From Hordeum vulgare subsp. vulgare (taxonomy: Eukaryota > Streptophyta > Magnoliopsida > Poales > Poaceae): DNA of 64,000 nucleotides. The notes beneath the pieces are model-generated. The model did no database searches. It was not told the origin of the DNA and worked only from the letters and a program-made list of their open reading frames with translations. Both the position numbers and the translations under genes were made by a program. The stretch covers positions 579,446,676 through 579,510,675 of the forward strand of contig NC_058519.1 in assembly GCF_904849725.1 (NCBI RefSeq), given 5' to 3'. Below, one piece after another: positions 19,804 to 31,095 of this stretch. Within the stretch, counting starts at the first letter, position 1. Each line of letters opens with the position of its first letter.

Positions 19804-22800
19804 GCATTTTAGGATTTTCTGGGAATTTAGTATTTTTTTGATAAATGCTATATTTCAAACGGCCGTAACTTTTAATCCGTATGTCGGATCAGAACGTATT
19901 GTATATGGATCTTGTGTAGTTTTGCACATAGATTCGTAATTTATAACTTGCATGCACGTTTGAAGTAGTTTGCCGTGCCGAATACCTAGAAACGCGTGCT
20001 GTCCTATTTTGTTTTGTCCCATATTAATTTTTTTCGTGCGTGTCCGGATTTCTCAAACTCTGTAGATATAATGTTCATGTTTTTAGGGGCCCTTTGCCAT
20101 GTATTTTAGAGTAGTTTTTTGTATTTTTGCATATAGGATTCCTGCTAGTTTATTATACCGTGTTTAGGACATATTATCGCATATTCGTGTGGCGTGATTT
20201 TTGTTTTGCAACCGCACATGTTAGATATGTTTTCGGGGTAGGAAAGTCCATAGGATTTAACTGTGCATTTATTTTTAGTTTTTGAGCAATTTAGTTTGAG
20301 TGATATTTTGCCATGTTGCACTCTTGTCTATTTTGTGTGATTTAATCCGTGCTTCATTTGAAGGAGTTGTCAACTAGAGATATGCCCTTGGTGTTTAGTC
20401 TAGCCCCTAGTAATTTTGGTTGCAATAGAAATCCATGTTTAGGTGTGGTTTGCTTGTTCTCAACTTGCTAGAAAATAGTGCTTATTTGGAGATGCTGAAA
20501 TATTATTATGTGTGAAATCTGTTATATTTTGTTGTTGTCTTTGCATGAGTTTATCTGATGTTCTGTAGCTCTTTTGAGGTTCGTGCAATGGAGTTAGTTG
20601 TAGACTTTAGGATTCTCTGGAATGCTGTCAATTTTCATGCCATTTGGAGTCTTGTAGCTTATGGTTTTGCTGCTGTCAATATGCCTTCAGATCGAAAACT
20701 GCACGTTCATAAACTGTGGTTTTCACTAAGTCTGAAACAGTGTGTGAGATGCCATTTTGTGACTTCTTTTCCTAGTGATCCATGCCTCCATGCTAGATGT
20801 TGTTGGTTGTATGTTGTAGTCCATCTTTCCCTCTATCGTTTCATGCCTTGGTTGAGCATATTGGATTTGTGTAGCTCATAGTTGTGGGCTGTAGAAAATG
20901 TTATGTGGTTGATTTTGGCAGATTGTAGTGATTTCTTGTTTAGCTCGTAGTTGTTGAACCGTTGCTCCGTTTCGATCGTATCCTATATGAAACTTGCTTA
21001 GAATCTCGTGTAGTTTCATATTAGCTTTCTGGTTGTATGTTTTGAAATGTTGTGGATGCCATTTGCACACATTTTGCATTCATGCCATCATATCTTGCGG
21101 TGTTTGTATCTTTTGAACCGTAGCTCCGTTGGAGATGTTCTCTATGTGTAAATTGCTTGTAACGACGCGTAGAATCACTTGAACCTATTTGTTTTGTTGT
21201 TTAACAGACATTTAAAAGTGTTAGTTCTGATTTGGACAGAATTATAAATTAACATATGAGGTCATCTCGGAGATGCTATATGTCGTTTCCGACCTCATTT
21301 AAAGTGCCTAGATAGTTAGTATAATTACGCTTCACCTCTTGCCATGTTTAATAACATTTAATACTGCAGTGTACCTAATCGGGATAGAACTAAATAATTC
21401 ACATGTGGAGTTTCGTCAATATGCAACTCGTTGCATATTGAACTTCACTTAATGTGTAGTAGTTGATTGTTGTGAGTTGACATGCCAGGTCTTGCATCTG
21501 TTCAACCGTTCATGCATCATATGTGTTGTGCATCATGTGGTGAATATCGAGTGTTGATTCTTGTTTCCGGTTTCCTTCGTATCGATAGAGTTCCGCAAGC
21601 GTGTCGGAAAGTGAGGACCCGTTCGACTACATCGGTTCGTCTGCTTCACGGAGTCATTCTTCTTCCAAGCGGGATCTCAAGCAAGATGAACATTTCCCCA
21701 GATACCATTACTATCATTGCCATGCTAGTATTACCGTTTCTATCGTTTATGTCTCGTTGCCTACCACATGTTAAATATCAGCCTCCCAACATTGCCATCA
21801 AAACCTTCTACCTGTTCACAACCTAGTAAACCAAAGATTGGCTACGTTACCGCTTGCTTACCCTTGTGTTAGCGTTGCTAGTTGCAGGTGCAGTTGCTTC
21901 CATGTGATAACATGGGTTCCTTGTTATATCACCATATTAAATGCTATTTAATTTAATGCACCTATATACTTGGTAAAAGGTGGAAGGCTCGACCTTTCTA
22001 GCCTGGTGTTTTGTTCCACCTTTGCCCCCTTAGTTTTGGCGACCAGTGTTATGTTCAATAATTGAGCGCTCCTAACACAATCGGGGTTGTTATGGGGACC
22101 CCCTTGATAATTCGTTTTAGATTGAAGCTGGTCTGGCAAGGCCCAACATTGGTACTACTTTTCCCCAACATAATAACTTTGTTAATACTGAATGCATAGG
22201 GCGTCATGAACCCGGGGAGTAATTTTACATAATACAGGGGGGCCAGTGCTGGTCCAAAACAGAGCACTGTGCGGGGCCAACCCAGGGCAACTTGGGAGAT
22301 TTCTATCAGGCCTCCGTACTCGTAGCTTATCCATCGTGTCCTGAGAACGAGATACACGGCTCATATCGGGATCGTCGACACGCCGAGCAGCCTTGCTGGA
22401 TTAGTTTTAGCTTTGACGAATGTCTTGTGCATCGGGATTCCGGTGATGCTTTGGGTAATCTCAGAGTTGAGGTTTTCCACTAAGAAGTCCATCGAGATCA
22501 TGAGTTTCGTGATCGAGGATTACTATGCAGCTTGTGGTAATTTGTGATGGATTAGTTGGAGCACCCCTACAGGATTAAACCTTTCGGAAAGCCGTGCTCG
22601 CGGTTATGTGGCAACGTGGAAACTTTGTTTAACACTGGTTCTAGATAACTTGAAGTTAACTTAATTAAAATATGCCAACTGAGTGCGTAACCCTGACTGT
22701 CTCTTTCGTGAGTTCCTTCTCCGATCGAGGACACGGTGGGGTTATGCTTGACGTAAGTAGGTGTTCAGGATCATTCATTTGATCATCAGTAGATCACGTC

Positions 22801-23361
22801 CACTATGCGTAGATAATCCCCCTCTTTATTCTTGTACTCGTAAGTTAGCCACCTCATATATGCTTAGTCGCTTGCTGGAGCCTCACCACTTAACCACGCC
22901 TCACCTAATAAGCTTTGCTAGTCTTGATACCTTTGGAAATGAGATTGCTGAGTCCCCTGTGGCTCACAGATTACAACAACACCAATTGCAGGTACAGGTA
23001 AAGGTTAGTTGACGCGAGCGTGTTGATTGTTCATTTAGAGTTGCTTCTTCTTCTTCTTCATCATCATCGATCTAGGATGGGTTCCAGGCCAGCAGCCTGG
23101 GATAGCAAGGATGGATGTCGTTCTTCTTTTCTCGTTTGTTTTCGTCCGTAGTCGGACCCTGCTCTTCTTCTTGATATTATGTATTGTACTGATGTGACCC
23201 TGATGTAGCTTGTGGCGAGTGTAAGCCAATTCCATATACCTCATATTTTCAGTACATGTACTTGTAACGATATCCATTCTTGCCAAACGACGAGATGCAC
23301 TTCTATCCCTGACGAGGCCCCCATGCCAAACTGAGGATAGGATCGCATCTTGGGCGTTACA
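19804..23361 (+). other. AT-rich remainder of the solo LTR
   Basis: No coding block. It contains repeated variants of GAACCGT(T/A)GCTCCGTT (near 20957 and 21115) and of AACTTGCTTAGAATCTCGTG-like text. Frames here (for example 20558-20881, 21482-21826) are unsupported. Confidence 0.5.
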
Positions 23362-23641
23362 GGAAATGTCTACCAAACCGAGAAAAATAAAAGATAAGCA
23401 AGAGAATACATCATACGATGAGCCAAAGTGCCACACAGTTCTTTCAAGGAAAATAAAGATCGTGGGAGTGGAGGACAAGACACACATGTCACAAGATTAT
23501 GAAAAGTTTCATCAAATTCCTCCCTTCACAGTGAAGACTGACCCAAGCATCCTGTTAAATGATGAAGATTGACCATGGTTACGGCACAAAGGGACACACG
23601 CGAAGAAAAAGTTTTATACCCCAAGTTCCCACTCTGGGATG
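23362..23641 (+). pseudogene. TNP2-type transposase, C-terminal part after the solo LTR
   Basis: Starting in the right-hand GGAAA copy, the frame continues EMSTKPRKIKDKQENTSYDE, then KIKIVGVEDKTHMSQDYEKF, then DPSILLNDED, the usual C-terminal tail of TNP2-type proteins in Triticeae CACTA elements. A TGA at 23570 comes before the family's final PWLRHKG..AKKK, which is still readable. Joined to YVKE at 18522-18533 it gives an uninterrupted reading across the insertion point. Confidence 0.85.
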
Positions 23642-23699
23642 TGACCAGTTTCATAGTCATCACTTTTTTCTCTAGTGAATTTCCGAACTTTGTAGTGCT

Positions 23700-24915
23700 T
23701 TTCTAGAATGTGCGTTAAATGATGATACCATGCCAAATTTCAACCTTTTCAAAGTTCATTTGTAGTGTTTTCAAATTGAGAGTCATTTAGCTCAAAAAAA
23801 CCATTAAATGCATGATTTTTTTGGAAAATGAAGTTAGAAAGGGTTGAAAATTAATAATGTGGCTTTGAATGGTGCATATTGAACGCACAAAAATTCTGGA
23901 GTTGAAATAAGCTTAAAAATGAAATGCATTTGTAACAGGTGAATATTCGTCTGAAACCCTGATACTTTGAAAGAGATTATCCAGCTTGTACACGAAGTGC
24001 ATATAGTTTTTGCCGTAACCCACTCAACTTTTTACCACATGCTATGTTGGTGAAATGATGATAACATACCAATTTCAACCTTTTCATAGTTCATTTGTAG
24101 TGCTTTTCAATTTCAGGATCATTCAGCTCAAAACAAATCACTAAATGCATGCAGATAGCAAATGAAGTCAGAAAGGGTTGAAAATTGATGATGTGTCTTT
24201 GAATGGTGCATATTGAACGCACAAAAAAGTCTGGAGTTGAAATAAGCTTAAAAATGAAATGCCTTTGTAACACATGAGTATTCATCCGAAACCATCATAC
24301 TTCGAAAGAGATTATCTAGTTTGTACACGAAGTGCATCTAGTTTTTGCTGTAACACTCTCAACAATTTAGCACATGCTATGTAGATGAAATGATGATACC
24401 ATGCCAAATTTCAACATTTTCAGAGTTCATTTCTAGTGCTTTTCAATTCGAGGGCCATTTAGCTAAAAAAATCATTAAATGCATGAAAATAGCAAATGAA
24501 GTGAGAAATGATTGAAATTGATGAGGTGGCTTTGAATGGTGCATATTCAATGCACAAAATTTCTGGAGTTGAAATAAGCTTAATAAATGAAATGCCTTTC
24601 TAACATTTGAGTATTCGTCCAAAATGATGATACTCCGAAAGAGATTGTCCAGTTTGTACATGAAGTGCATCCAGTTTTTCTATAGCCTTCTCAACTTTTT
24701 AGCACATGCTATGTGGGTGAAATGGTTATACCATGCCAAATTTAAACCTTTTCAGAGTTCATTTGTAGTGTTTTTCAGATTGAGGGTCATTTAGCTTAAA
24801 AAAATCATCAAATGCATGAAAATAGCAAATAAAGTGAGAAAGGGTTGAAAATTGATGAGGTGTCTTTGAATGGTGCATATTGAACGCGCACAGAGTCTGG
24901 AGTTGAAATCAATTT
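23700..24915 (+). repeat. ~334-bp tandem array, about 3.6 units, in the CACTA 3' region
   Basis: Units begin near 23731, 24067, 24402 and 24733 with CCAAATTTCAACCTTTTCA(A/G), spaced 336, 335 and 331 bp. Each contains AGTTCATTTGTAGTG, GAAAGGGTTGAAAATTGATG, TTGAATGGTGCATATTGAAC and GGAGTTGAAATAAGCTTAAA. Such arrays are usual in the 3' half of large Triticeae CACTA elements. Confidence 0.9.
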
Positions 24916-25104
24916 TAAAACTAAAGTTATTCACAAAGTAGTGATTCACACAAATTTCATAGAATTCGAATTTAAACTATTCAAATTTGAAAACTACTAG
25001 CACAAACAGAAAGTAAAATATTCACCCAAAAATCCTAAATATTTGGCTGTAAGGAGAAACAAAAGTAAAAACAGAGCAAAACAACAAAAACAAAAAACAT
25101 GAAA

Positions 25105-25260
25105 AATACATTAATCCCGGTTGCCGCCACCAACCGGGACTAAAGGTCCGTCTTCCCGCGCTTAATTTCAGCCCCAAAACACACCTTTAGTTCCGGCCCG
25201 TGGATGCAACTCGGACTAAAGGTAGAGGCTATATGACCCCTTCGCGTTTCGGGGCCAAAA
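25105..25260 (+). repeat. CACTA subterminal inverted motifs (ACCGGGACTAAA type)
   Basis: CCCGGTTGCCGCCACCAACC is followed by GGGACTAAAGG, then TTTAGTTCCGGCCCG and CGGACTAAAGG. The same motif class recurs at 27385-27545. Confidence 0.75.
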
Positions 25261-25760
25261 ACACTCACAAAACACCCATGCCGTGAGGCCGCTCGTCTCC
25301 AACCTCCGACGCCGGAGATCGTCGATGTCGTCCCTCTCGCTCCGGCCCCTCCCCGAGCCACCTGACCAACCCCTCGACCTCGTGGTGAGCCCACCCCTCC
25401 GATTCCCCTTTGATTCTGTGCTCCTAAGCGCGTGCTCGACGTCGGCGCCGCCCATGCCCAAGCCCATCGTCGGGCTCGCCCACGCCCACGTCGCCGCTCG
25501 CACCCCGGCGACTCGCACTCCCTTGGTCGCGGGCGCCACCGCCTAGCTTGGTCACCGCCGCGCACGCTGCTGCTGTTGTCGCCTCCATAAGAGTTGAATT
25601 TGTATAGAAAAAAGTTAATGTTGAATTTGCACAGACAAAGTTGAATTTGCATAGAAAAAGTGGAATTTGCATAGAAAAAAGTTGAATTTGCATAGATAAC
25701 AATTTTTTTAATGTTAAATTTGCATAGAAAAAGTTTTCATGTATTTTAATGTTAATATTT
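25261..25760 (+). other. GC-rich captured-looking segment followed by short TTGAATTTGCATAG repeats
   Basis: 25261-25560 is GC-rich with open frames on both strands (for example SSLSLRPLPEPPDQPLDLVV on the plus strand) that could be a captured exon; I cannot name it. From about 25585 to 25735 a unit close to GTTGAATTTGCATAGAAAAA is repeated about six times with variable spacing, giving a biased minus-strand frame that is not a gene. Confidence 0.45.
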
Positions 25761-25829
25761 TAGAATCAATGCGCATTAAGAAAAAAAAAGTTGTCCTCGA
25801 CTTTTTATTTTAGAATCATGAACACAAAA

Positions 25830-27069
25830 ATGTCGTGGTCCAATGATGATAGGATCCCTGCATACCAGTTGTGCTGGGATGACAGGGGTATATGCGATCG
25901 TTATACTCACCTAGACAACGGTACGTCCTTCACCGTATAGGTGACTGATGACTTCGAGATTATTATAGTATCTAAAGACGACATGTATCTTTTGTTAGTG
26001 AAGTATAACGTGTGCTTTTTTGCTTTAGTTAACCTTTAGTTTTCTTTTGTACAATTCAACTAGTGTGTTCCCTGCCATGCAAAATTTGTTGTCTTCGGCA
26101 TGTTTCATTTCAAAGGGAAGGATAGTACAAAGCCTAAGATAGCTCATCTAAGAACGGAGCATTTCACTTTTGTTGCCAAGGAAAAAAAATGAAGAAGATC
26201 ATACATATTTTGGTTGTTCTACTTGGAGAGCATTTTGCAAGGCGTACGGGTTGAACGAGGACATGAATATTACCTTCGATCTTGGTAATGATGATGTCCG
26301 TGATAATAATATAGAAATTTGGTTGCATGCGGAGGATGACTGGATTCCAGTTCTACCTGCAGGTGCGCTTGTCAACAGATTTGTGAGGTAGTTTATATTG
26401 ATTATTGAGAAGTATGTGGCACTCATCCCGACTAAATTTCTTTACTTTTAATTAGTAGCTTATTTCCGTGCAAGAAGAACTACACGGCAGATAATAGATC
26501 GGACCTACTACCGTTATGGCTCCGAGCTTACTTGGTTGGTGAAATAATATCTCATCTCAATTATTCATGATGTTGAGTATCATGCTAAAAATTACATGAC
26601 TAACAACATTTATTATGGATATGTGCCACTAGTGCACAAATTGAGCCCTTATAACGTCACTTCAGATAACTTTGTAAGAAATGTTTTTACCATTGCATCA
26701 CTAGTCCATCTTGTTCATACATTGTTCTTAAAAAAACTAGTTTAGCTAACTATGTTATTATTACTTATGTTCTTCAACACGTACTCCTGTGAGAGACCGT
26801 GCATAAATGGACGTTCACCATCGGTGATTTGCACAAGGTTAGCTTACCACCACTCCCGATTAATTACAATGGTAAATACACGATATCTCAAAGTGAAGTA
26901 ATCCAGAAAATCAAAGGATGGAGAAAAGCAATATAAACATGCAGGCTACCACTTGGAGAGGAATATTTACGCATCCGGCAAGTTGGAGATAGGTTGATAT
27001 GTGTTCTTCAATGGGAAGATGTCGGAGTTCGTATTTATTATGCTTTTTTACCTAAGAGAGAGCAATAGT
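25830..27069 (+). pseudogene. B3-domain-like gene remnant carried by the CACTA, multi-exon, decayed
   Basis: Coding-like blocks on the plus strand are separated by AT-rich, intron-like DNA: MSWSNDDRIPAYQLCWDDRG (25830), FHFKGKDSTKPKIAHLRTEH (about 26105), the open frame 26170-26391 with CSTWRAFCKAYGLNEDMNITFD, then CKKNYTADNRSDLL, EYHAKNYMTNNIYYGYVPLV and HKLSPYNVTSDNFV (26468-26685), and finally CRLPLGEEYLRIRQVGDRL with VLQWEDVGVRIYYAFLP (26945-27060). The W..F..A..L pattern before an acidic strand is typical of plant B3 DNA-binding domains. Stops and shifts between blocks show decay. Lying between CACTA subterminal repeats, it is read as host-gene capture. The B3 identification needs a profile search. 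Confidence 0.5.
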
Positions 27070-27384
27070 AATTAGTGTTTCTACCTTGTGATAACTAGAA
27101 TCATGAGGAGTTGATTAAGATGATGATGAGTTGTTGGATGTTGAATGATGATAAGTTGATTAAGATGGTGATGATGAGTTGTTATATGACATATACGAGT
27201 ACAAATTAGATGGATGCAATAGATCAAGTTGAATTAGAGGAAAATACGATGTTGCGATCTAATTTGTACTGATGTTGGATGTTGTTCTTCCATAATTTAT
27301 ACTGATGTTGTATATTAATATGTGTAATCGCGTGAAAATACAATATAAGTATCAAAGAAACTGAAAACACAAAATGAAACACAA

Positions 27385-27582
27385 CCTTTTAGTACCGGTT
27401 GATGTTACCAACGGGGACTAAAGGTTCTCCTGCCTGGGTACCCGACAGCGGTCACGTGGAGCTTCTTTAGTTCTGGTTCTTGTTCAAGTGTGACTAAAGG
27501 GGAGGGGCTTTTGTCTCACGGTTTGCAAACCGGGACTAAATACTTTTCTCAACCGGAATTATAGCCCTATTTTCTATTAATG
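27385..27582 (+). repeat. CACTA right subterminal repeats and degraded terminus
   Basis: TTAGTACCGGTTGATG and GGGACTAAAGG pairs continue to AACCGGGACTAAAT and end with CCCTATTTTCTATTAATG at 27582, a two-base-changed version of the CACTAGTAGAAAA terminus. Confidence 0.65.
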
Positions 27583-28335
27583 AATTGGTCTGCAAAATGA
27601 TTCGGACGTCCATTTTTTGTAAACTTCAAAACAAACATGAGGAAATGTAATATGCTCTTCGATGGTCCGGTCACTAGAAATGTACTAATATGCAAGAGTG
27701 GTCTAAAATATGGTTTTCTTCTTTTCATTCGCGGAACTAGAGCATGAGCTCGTGTATAAACAGAGGAAGCAGGTGCCGTTGTGTGATCTGCAGCTTAAAA
27801 ACCAAGTTCTCACATTTGGTGCAGTGACCTGGTTCTACTGATGTAATCATCCGATTAGTGGCTGACATCACCAGTCTCGGACCAATAAAACTAAGCATTA
27901 TCCCACTGGACAGTTACTGTGCGCGATTAATTTAACCACTAGTTTAGTGGCATGATTAAGGCATCATTTGACCTGACCGCCAAGTTGGAGCTCCGGAAGA
28001 CTGAAGGGTCGTCGTTGCCCGCGCGCGGCGCCTCTGTTGGTAACCCCGACTGGTTTGTAGCTGCCTCCGCGTGCTTCCCCCGCTTAAACAAACAACTCCA
28101 GAGGTACACAGTGGCCGAGCACGAGCAGCCTCGGATCTCCCATGCCAACGACGACACGCTGCCAGCTTTTACAGGACACTTATCGGAACAGCATTGGGTG
28201 GCTTGTTTAGTGCAACTTGAAGCTGCGGGTGTACCGTGTGTCGGCATAGCTGCGTTGGCCGTTTAGGAGTCCCTGGTCATAGAGATTGTATTTTGCTGGT
28301 AGCCATGGGCGGCCCTGCCATACGTCAGTAATTTA
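27583..28335. other. Low-copy-looking DNA with one unsupported open frame
   Basis: No repeat or known domain was recognised. A 104-codon plus frame (27952-28266) overlaps a 102-codon minus frame (27939-28247) in a GC-rich patch; neither has recognisable motifs, and the double openness argues for base composition rather than a gene. Confidence 0.4.
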
Positions 28336-28759
28336 GGGCATAGACAACGGTACCCGCAAATTCGTTTGGTATATGTTTGTTTTATCCGGATGTCATCCAC
28401 GGGCATGATGCAGAAAAAAGCCATCTAACATTAATTACAAAATATCCGGATGACAGGAGAAAACATAGATGTGGACTATGCATGTGATTGGATATTGTGT
28501 GATGTTCGGTTGGAAGAAGAGAGAGACCATGCATGTGCGAAGAGAGATAAGAGGGGGGGGGGGGGGTGAAGGCTTTTGGTTGGTCAAGTCGATGTCCAGT
28601 TTTCGGTATAGCTCCTTCGTGTTTGTCTTCAAGTTTCTAAAAAACTAACATTCAAATTACTTAGCGGACCAATGTAAGACCACATTGAATTTTAAAAATG
28701 AATAAAAGTACCCGATCAAACATATACCGAAGTTTTGCGGGGCTCCGTTGAAGATGCCC
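28336..28759. mobile_element. PIF/Harbinger (Tourist-like) element, 424 bp
   Basis: Terminal inverted repeats GGGCATAGACAACGGTACCC (left) and, as reverse complement, GGGCATCTTCAACGGAGCCC (right) are flanked on both sides by TTA (28333-28335 and 28760-28762), the Harbinger target preference. There is no coding capacity. It contains an uninterrupted G run near 28551-28566. Confidence 0.75.
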
Positions 28760-29404
28760 TTACATTGAAAAGACATACCAAAGTGCAGGGTTTTCAAACT
28801 TTAGCTCCTACTACTTTCTTTAGCTCTCTTCTCCAAGTGGCCTATTTTTTCCGTGACTATGGGACTGTTTAAATAGAAATAGTTATTTTCATAAAATAAA
28901 CTTAAACCGTAAGCCCTAACCGGTGAACCCAAAGCCCTAAACACTAAAAGCAAATGAAACTTGGTAAAATCTTAATATTACAACCATCAAGTTTTTAATA
29001 ATTAAAGCTTAGTAAAAAATTGAAAAGTATCAAAATGTATTTAGGAGTGATCTTGTTTGAAAGTCCACATTGCGAGGAGTACAGATATGCAAATGAAAAT
29101 TAAATTGGACTTTTCGTTCAAAAGGGATAATCAATTTAAACTTGAAGAAAATGTGAAAGAGTATCCGACGTGGGCTGGATGGATCCTCTCCGAGGTAACT
29201 AGTGGTAAAACACACGCAAATGACCAAATAGCTTTATGAATCTTGAAGCTACTCGGTAGCCGCATGGATGTGGGCCCTCGCGCGTGTGTGCCCCTACGAA
29301 TATCTGAGTCACTTTAGAGATAAAAAATGACACTTATCACGTGATCTTTTCTCAAGAAGGTAAGTGGGATCAATCTCCGACATTCAGATATAGAGCTCAG
29401 CATT
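28760..29404. other. Unassigned AT-rich DNA
   Basis: No gene, terminal repeat or recognisable element was seen. Confidence 0.4.
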
Positions 29405-29690
29405 GGTATTGCATCTAATATGTCTCAGATGTATCTATTTTCTGAACACTTTTGCTTTTATTTTAGACTCTAATTTGCATGATTTGAATAAAAACTTACC
29501 TAGACTAACGCCGTCAGCAGAACTGTCATGGTGTTATTTTTACGCTGATTTTTTAAAAAAATTGAACGAAACTTGCGAGGATTTTTTATAGAATAAATAA
29601 AAAATACTAGAACAAAGATCTACCCAAGGGGCCCAACATGTCGTCCACAAAGAGCACGGCGCGCCCTACCCCCGAGGCCGTGCGTGTTGG
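29405..29690 (+). repeat. Truncated Athila-type LTR fragment
   Basis: The fragment carries ATGTATCTATTTTCTGAACA, GACTCTAATTTGCATGATTT and CAGCAGAACTGTCATGGTGT, matching the same blocks of the 3' LTR at 13255-13370. It stops where another LTR begins. Confidence 0.65.
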
Positions 29691-29990
29691 TGTTAAAACC
29701 GGTTGATCTCGAGTAGGGGAGGGGGGCAAACTATGGATCTTGGGTCGATGGGTAACAAGAGATGAAGGAGATAATGTTTTATCCAGGTTCGGGCCATCTT
29801 GGTTGAGCTAAAACACTACGTCCTACTCTTGTTGGTATTGATGGAGTAGTATAGACTACATGTTGATCTATCTTGAGATCGGATGTTGTGGCCTAAACCC
29901 CAATTGTAATGAGCTTAATCTATGATACGAACTATGCCCCTGGTATATATAGATACCAGGGGTGTTATGCAGTTATATTTTTTATTGTGC
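29691..29990 (+). repeat. Truncated LTR of another retrotransposon family
   Basis: TGTTGGTGTTAAAACCGG opens it, with ATGTTTTATCCAGGTTCGGG, then a TATATATAGATACC promoter-like box near 29945. The wording GTTTTATCCAGGTTCGGGCC is typical of several Triticeae Gypsy LTRs. The right boundary is unclear. Confidence 0.5.
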
Positions 29991-30083
29991 AAAGACATGC
30001 AAGAAAAAAAAGAGTCATGTTCTATTAAATTGTTTGTTAATGTGCTTTAGTGACCACTCCATACTCTCTAGGCACTAATGTTA

Positions 30084-31095
30084 GAGCATCCATCACTGGA
30101 CCCCTCATACCCCGTCAAACATCCGAGATGGCTGCCAGGCCATTAACCGGTTACGAAATTTTGACCCAACTAGGCCTCTTAAACCGGCCTCAAACGTCCG
30201 GGCTGACTAGCACCCTTCATATCCAGCCCAAACATGAGGGCGCGCAGGAATGCCCGTCATGTCGCCCTGATGGCATGACCCACACGGAATAGCCTGAAAA
30301 CCTGGCAGTCCGACGAACGCCTCCTACATCGCCATAGTGTGAATGTCGCGTGGTGCCGCCTCGACGGACCGCGTAATCCTAATCCGGCTATTTAAGACGA
30401 ACGACGTTACCCAAACCCTACACTCCACATTTTCCTATTCCCGTCCACCTCAGCCGTTAGCCATGCACCCATGCCCCCATACCATCGCCACTACATGATC
30501 GAGCACTGATTCTGGCTCCTTGAGCAGGTCCAGATCCCGAAGGTGGATTTCAAGGACTGGGAGGTTGAGGAAAAGAAGGAGGAGGAGCAGGAGCCGACGA
30601 AGGAGGTGTCAGCACTGGGTGTGGAGGAGGACGAGCAGGAGCCGACGGACGAGGCGTCGGTGCTGGATGTGGGGGCTGGATGTGCGGGAGGAGGATGCGC
30701 CGACCATGGAGGAGGACGTGAATTTGCGGGTGAAGCAGCAGGCCATCCTAGACTCTATGCACTCGGAGTCGGCTGCGAAGGCTAGGCTTCTTCGTCGACA
30801 GCAAATGGAGGTGGCGCGGGCCGCGATGGAGTCGACTCAGGCTACAGCGGACGCGTCGCACGCTGCGGCGGACAAAGATGAGCGAGAGGCCATTTCCAAT
30901 GACGATGAAGAGTAGGATAGTACTTAGTACGTACATTTTTCTTTGGCATGACTTTGTATGGATTTCTGGAATGAAATATGAAATAGTTGGATGTTAACGA
31001 ACTGATATAAGGGTTGTCTGTGTTCACGGACGCGCCCCCAATGCAATCACGAACGTTTGGAGATCCAAATTTATAAACCATGGATGTAGATGTTT
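30084..31095 (+). mobile_element. PIF/Harbinger-like 1.0-kb element with captured coding sequence
   Basis: The left end is GAGCATCCATCACTGG; the right end, as reverse complement, is AAACATCTACATCCATGG. Both are flanked by TTA (30081-30083, 31096-31098). The TIR match has a 2-bp gap and a few mismatches. No transposase is present. The inside is a GC-rich coding-like block (30471-30915). Confidence 0.55.
30471..30915 (+). pseudogene. Acidic, Glu-rich coding remnant inside the Harbinger-like element
   Basis: The first frame starts MPPYHRHYMIEH, has a TGA after 12 codons, then runs EQVQIPKVDFKDWEVEEKKE with repeated EEEQEPTKE / EDEQEPTDE units. Near 30675 the coding phase moves to REEDAPTMEEDVNLRVKQQA and ends KDEREAISNDDEE at 30915. 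The heptad-like Leu/Gln/Arg stretch suggests a coiled coil. I do not recognise the parent gene. Promoter-like TATTTAAG occurs at about 30388. Confidence 0.45.

Larger units (their letters stand above)
18534..23361 (+). mobile_element. 4828-bp solo LTR (LARD-type, possibly Sukkula-like) inside the transposase gene
   Basis: The element begins TGTGACACCCCGAGACCGAT and ends CATCTTGGGCGTTACA, with TG...CA ends and a perfect GGAAA duplication. No internal repeat of either end, primer-binding site, polypurine tract or gag-pol block was found, so it reads as a solo LTR left by LTR-LTR recombination. LTRs of 4.5-5 kb are known in Triticeae from the non-autonomous LARD family Sukkula; that name is inference from length and ends. 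It has its own promoter and GC-rich leader (19093-19733). Removing it and one GGAAA restores the transposase frame. Confidence 0.88.
14614..27582 (+). mobile_element. Large CACTA transposon, interrupted by a solo LTR
   Basis: Without the 4828-bp solo LTR and one copy of its target duplication it would be about 8.1 kb. Order: ORF1 remnants, TNP2-type transposase (15644-18533 continuing at 23362), a ~334-bp tandem array, subterminal DNA with ACCGGGACTAAA-type repeats, a B3-like gene remnant, more subterminal repeats and a degraded right terminus (reverse complement CATTAATAGAAAATAGGGC, against a canonical CACTAGTAGAAAA...). The left CACTA terminus was not found; the element abuts an LTR at 14613, so the 5' end is truncated or the boundary lies a little to the right. 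Strand is that of the transposase. Confidence 0.75.

Noticed and set aside
25140..25702. Minus-strand frames rich in Gly/Arg and in MQIQLCLCKF-like repeats
   Set aside because: They are antisense to a captured GC-rich segment and to the TTGAATTTGCATAG short repeats.
27939..28266. Overlapping 102- and 104-codon frames on opposite strands
   Set aside because: No recognisable motif and open on both strands; kept only as a note in the regional entry.
28336..28759. Mutator-type MITE with 8-9 bp duplication
   Set aside because: No 8-9 bp duplication matches, while TTA on both sides fits PIF/Harbinger.
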